A DNA stretch of 64,000 nt from CALBPI01 sp039027435. Its GTDB lineage: Bacteria; Pseudomonadota; Gammaproteobacteria; Steroidobacterales; Woeseiaceae. Each line of letters opens with the position of its first letter. Position 1 is the first letter of the stretch. Shown here piece after piece: positions 1 through 8,855 of this stretch. The notes beneath the pieces were generated by a model. That model did no database searches, was not told the origin of the DNA, and worked only from the letters and a program-made list of their open reading frames with translations. The position numbers and the translations under genes are program-made. The stretch is taken from NCBI GenBank assembly GCA_039027435.1, contig JBCCKF010000001.1, positions 62,001-126,000 of the forward strand. Direction: 5' to 3'.

Positions 1-103
1 TCTCATCCGGGAAAAGGTCGTGAATTACGTCTGCGAGGTCTTCAAAGTTACCTCCAGCCGCGCCGACATCATAGGTGTCGGTAGTGCCTGCAATCTGTGC
101 CAT
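1..103 (-). CDS. Major capsid protein, N-terminus (partial)
   Basis: Only the first 34 codons lie in the window. The ATG at 103 is preceded by an AGGA-type ribosome site, and the frame is open to the edge. The start (MAQIAGTTDTYDV, then a segment with FEDLADVI) resembles the N-terminus of the SU10/DUF5309 class of HK97-fold capsid proteins, where a similar EDLSDVI segment precedes the delta-domain. It directly follows the scaffold gene, the usual position for a major capsid gene. The assignment rests on position plus this short similarity. Confidence 0.7.
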   Translation of the reverse strand, partial: MAQIAGTTDTYDVGAAGGNFEDLADVIHDLFPDE

Positions 104-104
104 T

Positions 105-1004
105 TTATTTAAGTCCTAATATGTTAGCCGCCATAGCCTCCGCAGCCTTCGTCCGGTCGGTCTGCGAGAGGTTGGGGTTTTTAAGTTTCTTGCGTAGGTT
201 CAAATTGTCTTGAGTCTGCTTAGGCATTGGACGTGCCTTTTTCGGTGCGCTCTTAACGCGCTGAACCGCCTTAGATTTGCCCTTTTGAAGTGCGTCGTAT
301 TGCGACGCCTTATAGAGCGTTAATACTTGTTTGGGGTCGATAACGTTGTCGATTTCCTGCGCAGTAAATCCATTATTAAGCGCGTACTCTCTGAGTTGCC
401 CCATCTTTTCCTGTCCCCATCCGGGGATGTGTTTCTTCAGAACCTCAGTGCCTTGGTTCAGCAATTCCTGTTTGGATTGTTGCTGCGCTTGCTGAAATTC
501 TGCCGCCTTGCCTCGCAACTCGGAGACAATCTTTTCCTTATCTCGGTTTAACGTGTCGATCTCAAGGCGTACCCGCTCAATATCACCACTGCCCAACTGA
601 TGGACATTGGTTCGCAGGTATTCGTGGTACTGCTCGATCTGTGCGTCTATCTGTGAAGCTCGGAGAACATCAGGCTGTGCTTGCTGTGCAAACTCATATT
701 GCGCCCTCATCTGCTCCAAGTTAGCGACGCTTGCATCGTGCGTGTCTCGCGCAAGTGATAGCTCTTGTGTCTTGCGCGTGTAATCCCCGTTTTTCATAAA
801 CGCTTCCTGAAGCGCCACAGGGATGTCGTATAACTGCCCTTCCCATTCAATCTCGGCAAACTCGGGTTGGCCTTCCGGCTCCTCTGTTTCCTCAATCTCC
901 AGTTCGTCAGCCTCTAACTCTTGTTGTGGCTCTTGAGGTTGCTCTTGGGGTTCCCCAGAGTCCTCAGTACCCATAACAAGATTTGCTATCGTTTCGTCGT
1001 CCAT
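105..1004 (-). CDS. Phage scaffolding protein
   Basis: The 299-residue product has a strongly acidic, Glu/Gln/Pro-rich N-terminus (about residues 10-50). A long predicted coiled coil rich in Gln, Glu, Arg and Lys (about 80-180) follows, then a basic Lys/Arg-rich C-terminus ending near ANILGLK. This layout, immediately upstream of the capsid gene, is typical of podoviral scaffolds, which guide procapsid assembly and leave through or interact with the portal. The ATG at 1004 is preferred over a GTG at 1013 because GGAAG lies 8 nt before it. The function is inferred from composition and position. Confidence 0.75.
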   Translation of the reverse strand: MDDETIANLVMGTEDSGEPQEQPQEPQQELEADELEIEETEEPEGQPEFAEIEWEGQLYDIPVALQEAFMKNGDYTRKTQELSLARDTHDASVANLEQMRAQYEFAQQAQPDVLRASQIDAQIEQYHEYLRTNVHQLGSGDIERVRLEIDTLNRDKEKIVSELRGKAAEFQQAQQQSKQELLNQGTEVLKKHIPGWGQEKMGQLREYALNNGFTAQEIDNVIDPKQVLTLYKASQYDALQKGKSKAVQRVKSAPKKARPMPKQTQDNLNLRKKLKNPNLSQTDRTKAAEAMAANILGLK

Positions 1005-1243
1005 TCCATCCACTTCCTATGCTTTGTAGTTTGCTCGACGTTGAACTCCTCCACGCTGCCATTCTTGATGGCTTGGTGAAGGTCAGTCTTTACGTTTTCG
1101 AGTGCCTCTAAGCGCGCTCTAATCGCCTTCATGGTTTCGATGTCGTCAGTCCTTACCCCGGCAAATGCCTCTAGGTAATGACTTCTAACAGCCTCGAACG
1201 CTTCGTTAAGGTCTGCATCCTCAATGAGTGCTTTACATCGCAA
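986..1243 (-). CDS. Small phage protein between tail gene and scaffold
   Basis: This 85-residue helical protein (EAFEAVRSHYLEAF near the N-terminus, then a coiled-coil-like segment) resembles a hypothetical family commonly found beside scaffold genes of podoviruses. It overlaps the scaffold start by 19 nt. The listed TTG start has no good ribosome site. Upstream in frame, an ATT at 1279 has a perfect GAGGAGG seven bases before it and would add 12 residues. No canonical ATG or GTG fits, so the start is uncertain. Function unknown; an assembly accessory role is a guess from position. Confidence 0.65.
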   Translation of the reverse strand: MRCKALIEDADLNEAFEAVRSHYLEAFAGVRTDDIETMKAIRARLEALENVKTDLHQAIKNGSVEEFNVEQTTKHRKWMEWTTKR

Positions 1244-1266
1244 CCCTTTGCGGATGACCTCATCGG

Positions 1267-1689
1267 TTAAATCAGTAATAGCAACGCCTCCTCGTCTCTG
1301 CGCCTACTCACGCGGCGCTGGCGTCGGGCCTCAATCTGAGGCAGAACACTGTAGATGCGTCGCTTGATCGCTTTCTGCGCTTTCTTGAGGGCTGTCTTCG
1401 CCCTTGGCGCATTAGTCTTGATAATTGGTGCCGGCCGTCCCGGGGCTACCCGTATTTTAGAAACGGGCTGCTCTAACTCTTCCTCGACCTCTTCAGCTAT
1501 GCGGGCAAGGAATGCCATAGCCTGTGCTCTGTTATCGAAGAACCAGAGCTTGTCATCCACTTCCACATAGATGCGGGGCGACTTCTTGCGTACACGACCA
1601 CTAGCAGCCTGCCGTGCAACAAAGCTCTGCGTAACAAGGCAGCCGCCCGCCTGAAGCTCAAGGCAACCGCCGGGCTGTAAGAGGATCAT
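1267..1689 (-). CDS. Basic phage protein, function unknown
   Basis: 140 residues, starting at an ATG that overlaps the stop of the preceding tail-fibre-like gene (ATGA). The middle (about 40-75) has a mixed segment with YVEVDDKLWFF and an acidic helix. The C-terminal 50 residues are very rich in Arg and Lys and end with a run of Leu. I do not recognise a family. It sits among head-assembly genes, so it may be a virion or assembly factor. Confidence 0.6.
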   Translation of the reverse strand: MILLQPGGCLELQAGGCLVTQSFVARQAASGRVRKKSPRIYVEVDDKLWFFDNRAQAMAFLARIAEEVEEELEQPVSKIRVAPGRPAPIIKTNAPRAKTALKKAQKAIKRRIYSVLPQIEARRQRRVSRRRDEEALLLLI

Positions 1690-3887
1690 GCGACCGCCCA
1701 GGTCTCCGTTCCGCCAGACCCCACGACGCGCTTGTACAAAATCCCATCAGTGCCCAATCTGATCTCAACCGCACGCTCGGGTGGAGTGACACCAAGCATC
1801 AAGGTTTCGTCATCGTCATGGCCGATGTTTGATGTCGTTGTGCCGTTTTGAGACCTTAAGGTCTGATTCGTTATAGGGCCGTTACCAGACTGAGAAACAA
1901 CAGTTATAGGAACGTCCGCAATCACTACCCCAGGGTTCAAAGTCCCGACTAAAGACACAGCGCCGCCTACAGTTTCGTTTGCCACCATGCCCGCCGATGG
2001 ATGTCTCTGATCGGTTTCGGATGCGACAGTGACACCGCTTCTATTGAGGGGTACTGTGTAAGCCAAATCCAGTTGGTTTGTTGAGTCATTCCATGAGTAA
2101 ATTTCAGCAGTACCGACAAACGGAGACGCAATGGCAACCCCTGAGTTACCACCATCACCTGTATCTCGAACAAAAAACGGCTGCGCCACGATTTGTGACA
2201 TCGCAGAGGTAGGCATTAGCGGTGATGCTTCTAAGCCAGCAGAGTCAGCGCCGGAATAAGCAGAGACTAGGCCAATGGCCTGTACACGCGTTGCTCCGTT
2301 TGGCTCATAGTCTTGATCCGAAGCTCCTGTGCCGACCCCAATACCCGCGTCAAAATCCACGGGCGAGCCCGGAGAGACGCCAGTTCCTAGCGTACTGTTG
2401 ATCCTGCCCTCGGCACCATCTCGCACATAGAAATCAACTTGAGTGTTATTGAATGGTGCAGAGATAAAGCCGGAGCGGGGCCACGTAATACCATCATTGG
2501 TAAGCGGCATGATGAGCCGCGAATCATAGAATCTCCCTTCAGGCTGCAGATCCATGTTGGCGTTGTGGCATGCCATCATCGGAGATGTACCCTCCAAGAT
2601 GTACTCAGTATTTCCGTCTGTATAGAGCCTTCTATACTCCCAAGGAGAAAGCTGTATGTTCTCTTGCCCCTGAACTGTTACGCCCGAGCCAAATGCAATG
2701 CGAATGGTGTTATCAAGTGGACCATTGACAACATGGACCCACCCTTGGTTTGCGCCTGTTCCTCCGGGGTTATAGCTGTTGCAGTTTCTAAATCCGAAGA
2801 AGAAAGTAAAGTCAAAAGATAAGCCGTAAGACAATAACGGCATAGGAGACTCGTCTCCCCCATCGACTTGCTCGGACACCCCATAAAAGCCAGACGTGCT
2901 AGTAATGATTGCGCCGTTCGATAGCCCAGTGAATGCTATCGGCTCACCAAGAGACATGAATTCTCGATATAGCACTGCCCCAGAATTAAAGTCCGCGCCT
3001 GACGCATAGACTTCGACAACATTCCCGCTTCCTAAAGATACGCCCTGCACCTTGCCAGATGTCGTGTAACCGACAGCAAGTACGGTTAAGCCCGGCTGAC
3101 CCGCCTCAGCCAATAGGCCCTGCTGGAGCCCCAACGTTGAACCCGCCGCAATTGCCTGCACTGTTGCGACGTCAGTTCCGCCCGAGCCCCCCAATGCAGA
3201 GATGGCCTGAGACACCCTCTGAGGCGTCCACCTGCGAACGTCTGTTAAAGTGCCCGCCTCCGCTTCAAACTGAGATACCTCAGGCACCTGATTGTTATAA
3301 GCGGCCTCTATTTCTAAATCAGTCTGATCGGTGGTCGCATTGGTCTCAATGCCCGCGAGCTTTGACTGCTCGACGTCAGTGAATGCGTTAGTGTTTGCTT
3401 CCGCCTCATATGCAACCTTAATCTCAGCGCCCGTTTGATCTGCCGTTGCTGCGGCTTCAATACCGCCAAGTTTTGCCTGGTCAGCGGTTGTGAATGATGC
3501 AGTTGTCGCCGTCAGCACTGGGTCAAGTGGTTGGTAGTCCTCTAAATCACTAATCTGGCTCTCGGTGACACTTAGTGCGCCCGCATGTTGAGTAACGCTA
3601 GTCTCCGAGATTCTCGAATCGGCGAATGTGCCAGACGTGACGTCAGAGGCGCTATGTGTGTGGCTAGAATCAGCCTTATTATCTAGGGCAGTTTGCAAAT
3701 CTGATTGGGATGATAGAGTTCCTGTTATGGAACCCCAAACACCGCCACTTGATGGCAAAGAGTTGACTCTGATTTTCTTACTTGAACCGGCGGCGTTATC
3801 CGTAGTGTCAGACTCATCAACCAAGTACAGCCAATCGTTACCCTCTGGAGAACCCTCCGGTAGATCTGTGAGTTTTTGATCCGCCAC
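1686..3887 (-). CDS. Tail-fibre-like phage protein
   Basis: The 733-residue product begins with a short adapter typical of phage fibre N-termini (MADQKLTDLPEGSP, then DWLYLVDESDTTDN) and a segment with LDNKADSSHTHSASDVTSG. Two copies of a LAGIE-x-x-ATADQT motif follow (about 140-200), a repeat often seen in fibres of marine phages. The rest is Gly/Ser/Thr-rich beta-type sequence without cysteine clusters, ending near a VEIRLGTDGILYKRV segment. Fibres bind the host surface. The start is GTG, three bases after the portal stop. Its place between portal and scaffold genes is unusual for a fibre. Confidence 0.7.
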   Translation of the reverse strand: MADQKLTDLPEGSPEGNDWLYLVDESDTTDNAAGSSKKIRVNSLPSSGGVWGSITGTLSSQSDLQTALDNKADSSHTHSASDVTSGTFADSRISETSVTQHAGALSVTESQISDLEDYQPLDPVLTATTASFTTADQAKLGGIEAAATADQTGAEIKVAYEAEANTNAFTDVEQSKLAGIETNATTDQTDLEIEAAYNNQVPEVSQFEAEAGTLTDVRRWTPQRVSQAISALGGSGGTDVATVQAIAAGSTLGLQQGLLAEAGQPGLTVLAVGYTTSGKVQGVSLGSGNVVEVYASGADFNSGAVLYREFMSLGEPIAFTGLSNGAIITSTSGFYGVSEQVDGGDESPMPLLSYGLSFDFTFFFGFRNCNSYNPGGTGANQGWVHVVNGPLDNTIRIAFGSGVTVQGQENIQLSPWEYRRLYTDGNTEYILEGTSPMMACHNANMDLQPEGRFYDSRLIMPLTNDGITWPRSGFISAPFNNTQVDFYVRDGAEGRINSTLGTGVSPGSPVDFDAGIGVGTGASDQDYEPNGATRVQAIGLVSAYSGADSAGLEASPLMPTSAMSQIVAQPFFVRDTGDGGNSGVAIASPFVGTAEIYSWNDSTNQLDLAYTVPLNRSGVTVASETDQRHPSAGMVANETVGGAVSLVGTLNPGVVIADVPITVVSQSGNGPITNQTLRSQNGTTTSNIGHDDDETLMLGVTPPERAVEIRLGTDGILYKRVVGSGGTETWAVA

Positions 3888-3890
3888 TAT

Positions 3891-6077
3891 TTAGCTCACT
3901 GACTCCACGCCGATCATCTCGCCGTTCTGATCCCTAATAACTCGTTTTGGCCCGTTAGAGCGATGCACCATCTCACCGATCTGCATAACCGCGTTGGACA
4001 GCTCCATCAGCGGGCCTTGAATCTGGCGTGAGATTTCCTCAGACACTTCTGACTTCACGTTGTCCAGTGCCTCGGAAGTCACGCGCTCGTCCTCTAGTCC
4101 TAGCTTCATGCGCTCCCTAGAGGTGGTCTTGTTCTCTTTAAGCTCGGCAATAGCAAGCTGCGTTTCAGAAGATAGACGAGCCTTGAATTGCTCCATCTCC
4201 GCGTCAAGATCAGCCTTGTATTTAGCCATCTCCGCATCGCGCTGTGAGTCAACTTCTCGCTGATTGACTTTCTTGTCCTCAACCTCCAAAGCAATGGCCG
4301 TATAGTCCGGGCCAGGTTCGGGCGGTGGGATGGTGCTCGGATCGGTAAAGAACTTATCTCCTGACACGCCAGCAGCATCCGCTATCTCTAGTGATAGCTC
4401 GTAACTGTCTTGCGCTGTGACAATCGGCAGCCCGCCTTGCAATGCCTTCTCATGGAAGTTCGCAATCATCATCAAACGGTTAAGCAGTGCGTCTTTGTTG
4501 CCTGCTGAGAATGGCGCAACAACACGCATGTCGCGTCCTGTTTTCCATTCTGAGGGGTTAACAGTGATCCACTGACCATTAAGTTTAAGCGTCTCTTTCT
4601 CGTGCCCTGACTTAATCAGAAGCTCGTGTGCGATCTTGAATAGACGCTGCACACCATGCCCGAACATGCGGGCAATCATTTCTACGCGCTGAGATGCCAT
4701 CGTAGACAACTGACCGACTCGGTCGTGGTCGTTACTGGCGCTCGCATCAATACCTTGGAACATCCGATTAACGCCCACTCGGGACTCAATCATGCGATCC
4801 ATATGCTCAATGCCTTGCTGTGCCTGCGGGAATACAAACTCAGTCTGTAAGGGCATTACGTCATTGGCGACAGGCCCCTTACCTTGAGTCCTAACGACAC
4901 CACCGGGAACGTTGCGCAATAGGTCATCGACATGCACGTTTTCGTTAATCGCGTGCCTTGGGTTAACCGACTGCTCTAATGAGTCCAGTCCACCACGCAG
5001 CAGCTTAGTCTTGATCCGCGTGATATCCGCCAAGCAATCAGCAACTGAAATACCCTCGTGCCTGTGCGTCATAATGAACGGCACAATGCAGGCCACTGGA
5101 ATCGTTGAGCAGTCCTCTCTAAAGAGGATCTGCTTGCCAATAACAATGCAGTGCTGCATTTCGGCAATGCCGTCACCGTCGAAGTCATAGCGCACCCATA
5201 CATAGCGCACAGTGACCTCTCTCAACTCCGGCGAGGGCAAGTCTCGGGAGTGCCTGTAATCCTCGTAACGCTCGTTACGCGCGGCCTCCTCTTCTGTCTG
5301 GTAGTCATAGTCACCCGATATGTCATCAGGGACGTTGATACCTTCCTTGCGAAGATCTGACAGAGACTTCTCACACGAGTATTCGAAGTAGTCCGCCTCA
5401 TTCAGCGCAAAGTCATCTGACGAAACCTTGCAGCGCTCTGGCGGGAATACTGTGAACTGTAGTTTTTTCTGCGGCCGGGTACGTCGAATAGTAACGTTGT
5501 AATTGATCTGCTCGACAGGCTGGCCGAACTGGTCAATAACCGGCTGGCCGTTCATTACCTTCGCCTCACCAGTAGGCACCGGCTCTTGCTCGGTTACCTG
5601 AACATCCTCTTGCAGCAATAGAGCAATCTGCTCTTCTGTCTGGTTCTCGTAATACTCCGACTCAGTATGAAACACCTCCGCCATTTCAGCGTAGATGTAA
5701 GCATTCTTTGTGAGCAGTGCATCTTGAAACCACGTGTAGCACGTCATAAACCAGTCCACTTTGGACATGATCTGATGGTTAAGTACGCTGGATTCCTGCT
5801 TGGCTGCTTCCTCGTCGTCTGGCCCTATGGGGTCAAACTCTACAATCTCATCCTTACTGGCGAAAATGCGGATCAATGAGGGCATGATCCACTGAATCGT
5901 TTCAAACACCGACCAGTCAACAACCTGAGACCGGCCCTCTGGGGCTGGCTCAATATTGCGCCCGTTGTACATATCAATGCTACGGGTGCGCTCACGCGAC
6001 AAGCGACCACGATCCTGCCCGATAGCCGTAGCTTCGTGCGCCTCGATCACGCTTAGTAGTTTGTCAAAGTCGTTCAT
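3891..6077 (-). CDS. Portal protein, P22-like
   Basis: The 728-residue size and sequence fit the P22-type portal family, which forms the dodecameric ring through which DNA enters and leaves the head. The N-terminus has the family-like RERTRSIDMYNGR and QVVDWSVFETIQWIMPSLIRIF region (about 28-75). A central stretch contains RVGVNRMFQGID. The C-terminus (about 600-700) is a long charged helix, as in P22 portals with a barrel extension. The start overlaps the large terminase stop by four bases (ATGA). Confidence 0.9.
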   Translation of the reverse strand: MNDFDKLLSVIEAHEATAIGQDRGRLSRERTRSIDMYNGRNIEPAPEGRSQVVDWSVFETIQWIMPSLIRIFASKDEIVEFDPIGPDDEEAAKQESSVLNHQIMSKVDWFMTCYTWFQDALLTKNAYIYAEMAEVFHTESEYYENQTEEQIALLLQEDVQVTEQEPVPTGEAKVMNGQPVIDQFGQPVEQINYNVTIRRTRPQKKLQFTVFPPERCKVSSDDFALNEADYFEYSCEKSLSDLRKEGINVPDDISGDYDYQTEEEAARNERYEDYRHSRDLPSPELREVTVRYVWVRYDFDGDGIAEMQHCIVIGKQILFREDCSTIPVACIVPFIMTHRHEGISVADCLADITRIKTKLLRGGLDSLEQSVNPRHAINENVHVDDLLRNVPGGVVRTQGKGPVANDVMPLQTEFVFPQAQQGIEHMDRMIESRVGVNRMFQGIDASASNDHDRVGQLSTMASQRVEMIARMFGHGVQRLFKIAHELLIKSGHEKETLKLNGQWITVNPSEWKTGRDMRVVAPFSAGNKDALLNRLMMIANFHEKALQGGLPIVTAQDSYELSLEIADAAGVSGDKFFTDPSTIPPPEPGPDYTAIALEVEDKKVNQREVDSQRDAEMAKYKADLDAEMEQFKARLSSETQLAIAELKENKTTSRERMKLGLEDERVTSEALDNVKSEVSEEISRQIQGPLMELSNAVMQIGEMVHRSNGPKRVIRDQNGEMIGVESVS

Positions 6078-7414
6078 ACAATGCCGCGCAAGTCATACTC
6101 AAGTGGTTTGAACTTTTCGCTCTCATTTACCAGCTCTTTTTCGATGACAGCCGTATACGTGAACATATCGCCCGCGTGATCATTGCCGTCTTTCTTGATG
6201 CCAGCGGGTTGGCCGGTCTCTTTACTAACCTTCCGCGCATATCGTTGAAGCTTGTTGAACAGGGGGCGACACTTCTCGGAGTCGAACACAACTCTCGAGA
6301 ACATCTGCCTCCCCATCCGAATGCGTTCCTCTATAGCTAATCGTGGAACCCCCTTATCGCCATCTGAGTTGACGCCAACCTCAAGACCAAGATCCTCCAC
6401 TTGCTTAATAGCGCTCGATTTGGCCTCTGCGCGCTCTTGGTGGCCGTCATGGGGCAGCCATGCCTTGCCCCCCTCTCGCCCATCTATAGCGATTCGGTAT
6501 CCGTGCTCCTCTACCTTTTTGCGAATCATCTTTACGTATGACTCGTACTTGAGCTGGTTATCTTCGATGTAATCAACGAATCTGATTGAAGGCCCGTCCC
6601 TCTGAACAAACCCAATCGTCATATCATCGTTGTAGCCCAAGTCCCACACTAGGTGCGTGTACAGCGTTGGATCATGTGGCACATCTTTGAGGCGACCGGC
6701 CTCCATTACTTTCGCAACTTCATTGGCATAGATCGCGCCCTCAACGGCAGGCTTAGTCTTGCCGCCCCATATCCAATCAAACTCCCACTGCTCACGCTTA
6801 CCCTGATTAACCTGCCCTTGAAACTTGTCGCGTTGCTTTATTAATCGCTCGGGCCTCCAAGGGTTGTTATCTAGAGAACAATCGATAACAAGTATTTCTG
6901 GATCATTGCTCTCGACATAACGCACCCATACCTCATCAGTGCTCAGCTCCGGGTTAAAGGTAAACATCAACTGAGCGCCATCCTTGCGAAAGGTAGGCTC
7001 TAGCTTGTCTAGGCTATTGCGTGTGAAGGTGTGAGCTTCTTCGCCCCAAAATCGGTCATAGCCCTCATAGGATTTGATGCCGTCCGCTGACATATCTGAT
7101 ATGCCAGTAAAGCTAAATAGGCCATCATTGTGGTTAGCGCGTATTTCAGTAGCAGTGATCGTGAAATATTGGCTCAGGCCTAACGCCTCTATCCTGTCCT
7201 GTAAAAGCCGATGCACAGACTCTCGAATATTCTTCTGAACCTCGCGACCACAGAGCACGCGCCAGCCGTGTAGCAATACCCCCTCTATATGATAGTGAGC
7301 AGCAGTCCATGACTTAACACCGCCCCTACCCCCTTTCAGGCATTTGATCCAATAAGAATCATCAAAGATCGGCTCTATATGCTCTGCGTACTGGACATCA
7401 ACCAGACCGTACAA
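6074..7414 (-). CDS. terL: Terminase large subunit (PBSX-like)
   Basis: The 446-residue protein is the ATP-driven DNA packaging motor with a C-terminal nuclease. A Walker A-like KGGRGGVKS lies at 27-35. A Walker B-like RFWGEEAH lies at about 121-128, with the acidic pair E125/E126. The nuclease half includes VWDLGYNDDMTIG near residue 250 and a later FNKLQRYARK segment. It overlaps the small terminase gene by 17 nt and the portal start by 4 nt, the normal packaging gene order. Confidence 0.93.
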   Translation of the reverse strand: MYGLVDVQYAEHIEPIFDDSYWIKCLKGGRGGVKSWTAAHYHIEGVLLHGWRVLCGREVQKNIRESVHRLLQDRIEALGLSQYFTITATEIRANHNDGLFSFTGISDMSADGIKSYEGYDRFWGEEAHTFTRNSLDKLEPTFRKDGAQLMFTFNPELSTDEVWVRYVESNDPEILVIDCSLDNNPWRPERLIKQRDKFQGQVNQGKREQWEFDWIWGGKTKPAVEGAIYANEVAKVMEAGRLKDVPHDPTLYTHLVWDLGYNDDMTIGFVQRDGPSIRFVDYIEDNQLKYESYVKMIRKKVEEHGYRIAIDGREGGKAWLPHDGHQERAEAKSSAIKQVEDLGLEVGVNSDGDKGVPRLAIEERIRMGRQMFSRVVFDSEKCRPLFNKLQRYARKVSKETGQPAGIKKDGNDHAGDMFTYTAVIEKELVNESEKFKPLEYDLRGIV

Positions 7415-7667
7415 AGGTTCTCCGGATTTCTTCGATAGGCACCGGCCCGCCCTCTGGCCCTGATAGCTCCATCAGTTTAGGCATTAGCTTTGCTATGACG
7501 TTGGCGTATTGGCCTGGGTTGTCCCTGCGTAGCTGCTCGATAGCCTCTAAGCCGTTCGCCTCAAAGTCATCAGCCAGCACTCTTAAGAATGCCTCTGATA
7601 ACTTATTGCGGCTTCCCTTGGGTCTGCCCGGATTCCCCGGACCGAATGTTCCGTCTTCGTTTCTCAC
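7398..7667 (-). CDS. Terminase small subunit-like (DUF5681-type)
   Basis: 89 residues with the N-terminal motif GTFGPGNPGRPKGSRNKL, characteristic of DUF5681-type proteins often located before large terminase genes. A helical segment follows (about 25-65). In packaging, a small subunit recognises viral DNA and loads the large subunit. It starts at GTG and lies directly upstream of and overlapping terL. The DNA-recognition role is inferred from family and position. Confidence 0.7.
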   Translation of the reverse strand: MRNEDGTFGPGNPGRPKGSRNKLSEAFLRVLADDFEANGLEAIEQLRRDNPGQYANVIAKLMPKLMELSGPEGGPVPIEEIRRTFVRSG

Positions 7668-7773
7668 CGTTATTCACCGTTGATTCGGATTTGTTACCAA
7701 ATATCCGAGACCACGACTGCTCGAACGCCTCTCGGTCGATCTTGCTTGGTCGTCTGTGACTGCCTTTACTCAT
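7603..7773 (-). CDS. Small phage protein with SKGSxxRP start
   Basis: A 56-residue ORF begins MSKGSHRRPS and contains FEQSWSRIFG. Short proteins with this KGS..RP...W..IFG pattern are very common in phages next to terminase genes. Its ATG overlaps the stop of the preceding small gene (TAATG), and its 3' part overlaps the small terminase gene by 65 nt in another frame. The C-terminal half is low-complexity and basic. Function unknown. Confidence 0.65.
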   Translation of the reverse strand: MSKGSHRRPSKIDREAFEQSWSRIFGNKSESTVNNGEKRRRNIRSGESGQTQGKPQ

Positions 7774-7928
7774 TAGTTTGGAGTAATCCTTATTTTGACT
7801 TCGCCGTATTGGGTCTTGAACTTGACCTCTTTAGCGATACCCGCCTGCTCTTTGTAATGCTTCTCGGCGACAAACTCCGCCGCCTTCTTTACTTCCTCTA
7901 ATTGAGGATCGCCTTTAAACAAACGCAA
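7773..7928 (-). CDS. Small phage protein, function unknown
   Basis: A 51-residue ORF starting at a TTG (MRLFKGDPQL) inside the end of the preceding gene. The protein is helical and charged (EEVKKAAEFVAEKHYKEQ) and ends KIRITPN. Its stop overlaps the next gene's ATG (TAATG), which supports translational coupling. The TTG start is the weak point; a second TTG six bases downstream is also possible. No family recognised. Confidence 0.55.
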   Translation of the reverse strand: MRLFKGDPQLEEVKKAAEFVAEKHYKEQAGIAKEVKFKTQYGEVKIRITPN

Positions 7929-8229
7929 AGTTACGCAACCCGTACTTATAGACTTCGTTGTGCTCCGTAGAGAGTCCCTGATTCACTGTGAACGTGGCTG
8001 TACGGTTCTCTATTGCCTTATTCGGATCGTTGATCACATTGGCCTGCGCGCTGATGATTGCCGTTAGCGTCGCCGATGGCGCAATAGGCGTGTTCTGCAT
8101 CAACTGTCCAGAGTCCGAGTCATGCACCGTTAGAGTGATGTCGTTGGGGACAAACTGATTCCCTTCCGTACTCAGAAAAGCAACATCTAAGTACACCGCT
8201 GACTCTTCGTTGTAGATTGTGCGGTTCAT
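7915..8229 (-). CDS. Small structural-module protein, unknown
   Basis: 104 residues. The sequence is beta-rich in composition (YLDVAFLSTEGNQF near the start, then alternating Thr/Ile/Val stretches) without motifs I recognise. It overlaps the preceding gene by four bases (ATGA) in the late operon between fibre-like genes and terminase, so a virion or fibre-accessory role is plausible but unproven. Confidence 0.6.
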   Translation of the reverse strand: MNRTIYNEESAVYLDVAFLSTEGNQFVPNDITLTVHDSDSGQLMQNTPIAPSATLTAIISAQANVINDPNKAIENRTATFTVNQGLSTEHNEVYKYGLRNFAFV

Positions 8230-8432
8230 GGGATTAGCCTTATTTCTTGCTTGAAATCCAATCGTTCTAGGATTGGCTCACCATTCGCTTTCTTTATGCC
8301 GTCATACCAGCCTATAGACGCCTTCTGGCCGTCTTTGAACTGAATGATGAGCGTCTGACCCTCTACCGCAAGATAATCCACTACACGCCCTGTCAGCGCG
8401 TTAGAGATAGAGCCGTCAGACAGTGGGATCAT
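8226..8432 (-). CDS. Small structural-module protein, unknown
   Basis: 68 residues, beginning MIPLSDGSISNALTGR. The segment QTLIIQFKDGQKASIGWYDG looks like a small beta barrel. It starts in an ATGA overlap with the preceding gene and ends in an ATGA overlap with the next. No family recognised. Being translationally coupled to both neighbours suggests matched stoichiometry. Confidence 0.6.
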   Translation of the reverse strand: MIPLSDGSISNALTGRVVDYLAVEGQTLIIQFKDGQKASIGWYDGIKKANGEPILERLDFKQEIRLIP

Positions 8433-8851
8433 ACGATTCGAATAATCGCGTTAGCCACGTCAGCAGTTGGGAACGTAATCGTGAAGTCCCCGTTAATGCT
8501 GTTTACCGTTCCACCGAATGAGTGAACCTGCACCGCTGCATCTGCGTCCGTTTCGTTAAAGATCAAGCAACCCGCCGCCCCAATGGTGGAGCTAGACCAA
8601 GTAACGTCTGCGAAGTCTGCAAGGGCGGTAGTGCCCGATACTGTGACGCCGTTATTCGTCAAGGCTAAACCGCGTGCCACATAGCCCGTCCCTGTTGCCT
8701 CGTTACTTGCCGTGTAAGCCGTAGTCGTGGCATCCAAGTTAGCCGCTGAGGTGTACAAAGCGATGCGGTGAGCGTCGCCACCCACACCCAAACCGACATC
8801 TGTCAGCATCTTTTGCTTGAAACTGGTTGCGCTTGCCGTAGTGATTGGCAT
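8429..8851 (-). CDS. Phage virion-associated protein, Ala/Thr-rich
   Basis: 140 residues, starting MPITTASATSFKQKML and rich in Ala, Thr and Gly, with no Cys-rich or catalytic pattern except one Cys near the middle. The N-terminus (SFKQKMLTDVG...DAHRIALYTS) resembles small phage structural or decoration proteins that I have seen near fibre genes, but I cannot name a family. Four bases separate it from the upstream gene. Function unknown. Confidence 0.6.
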   Translation of the reverse strand: MPITTASATSFKQKMLTDVGLGVGGDAHRIALYTSAANLDATTTAYTASNEATGTGYVARGLALTNNGVTVSGTTALADFADVTWSSSTIGAAGCLIFNETDADAAVQVHSFGGTVNSINGDFTITFPTADVANAIIRIV

Positions 8852-8855
8852 TTAG

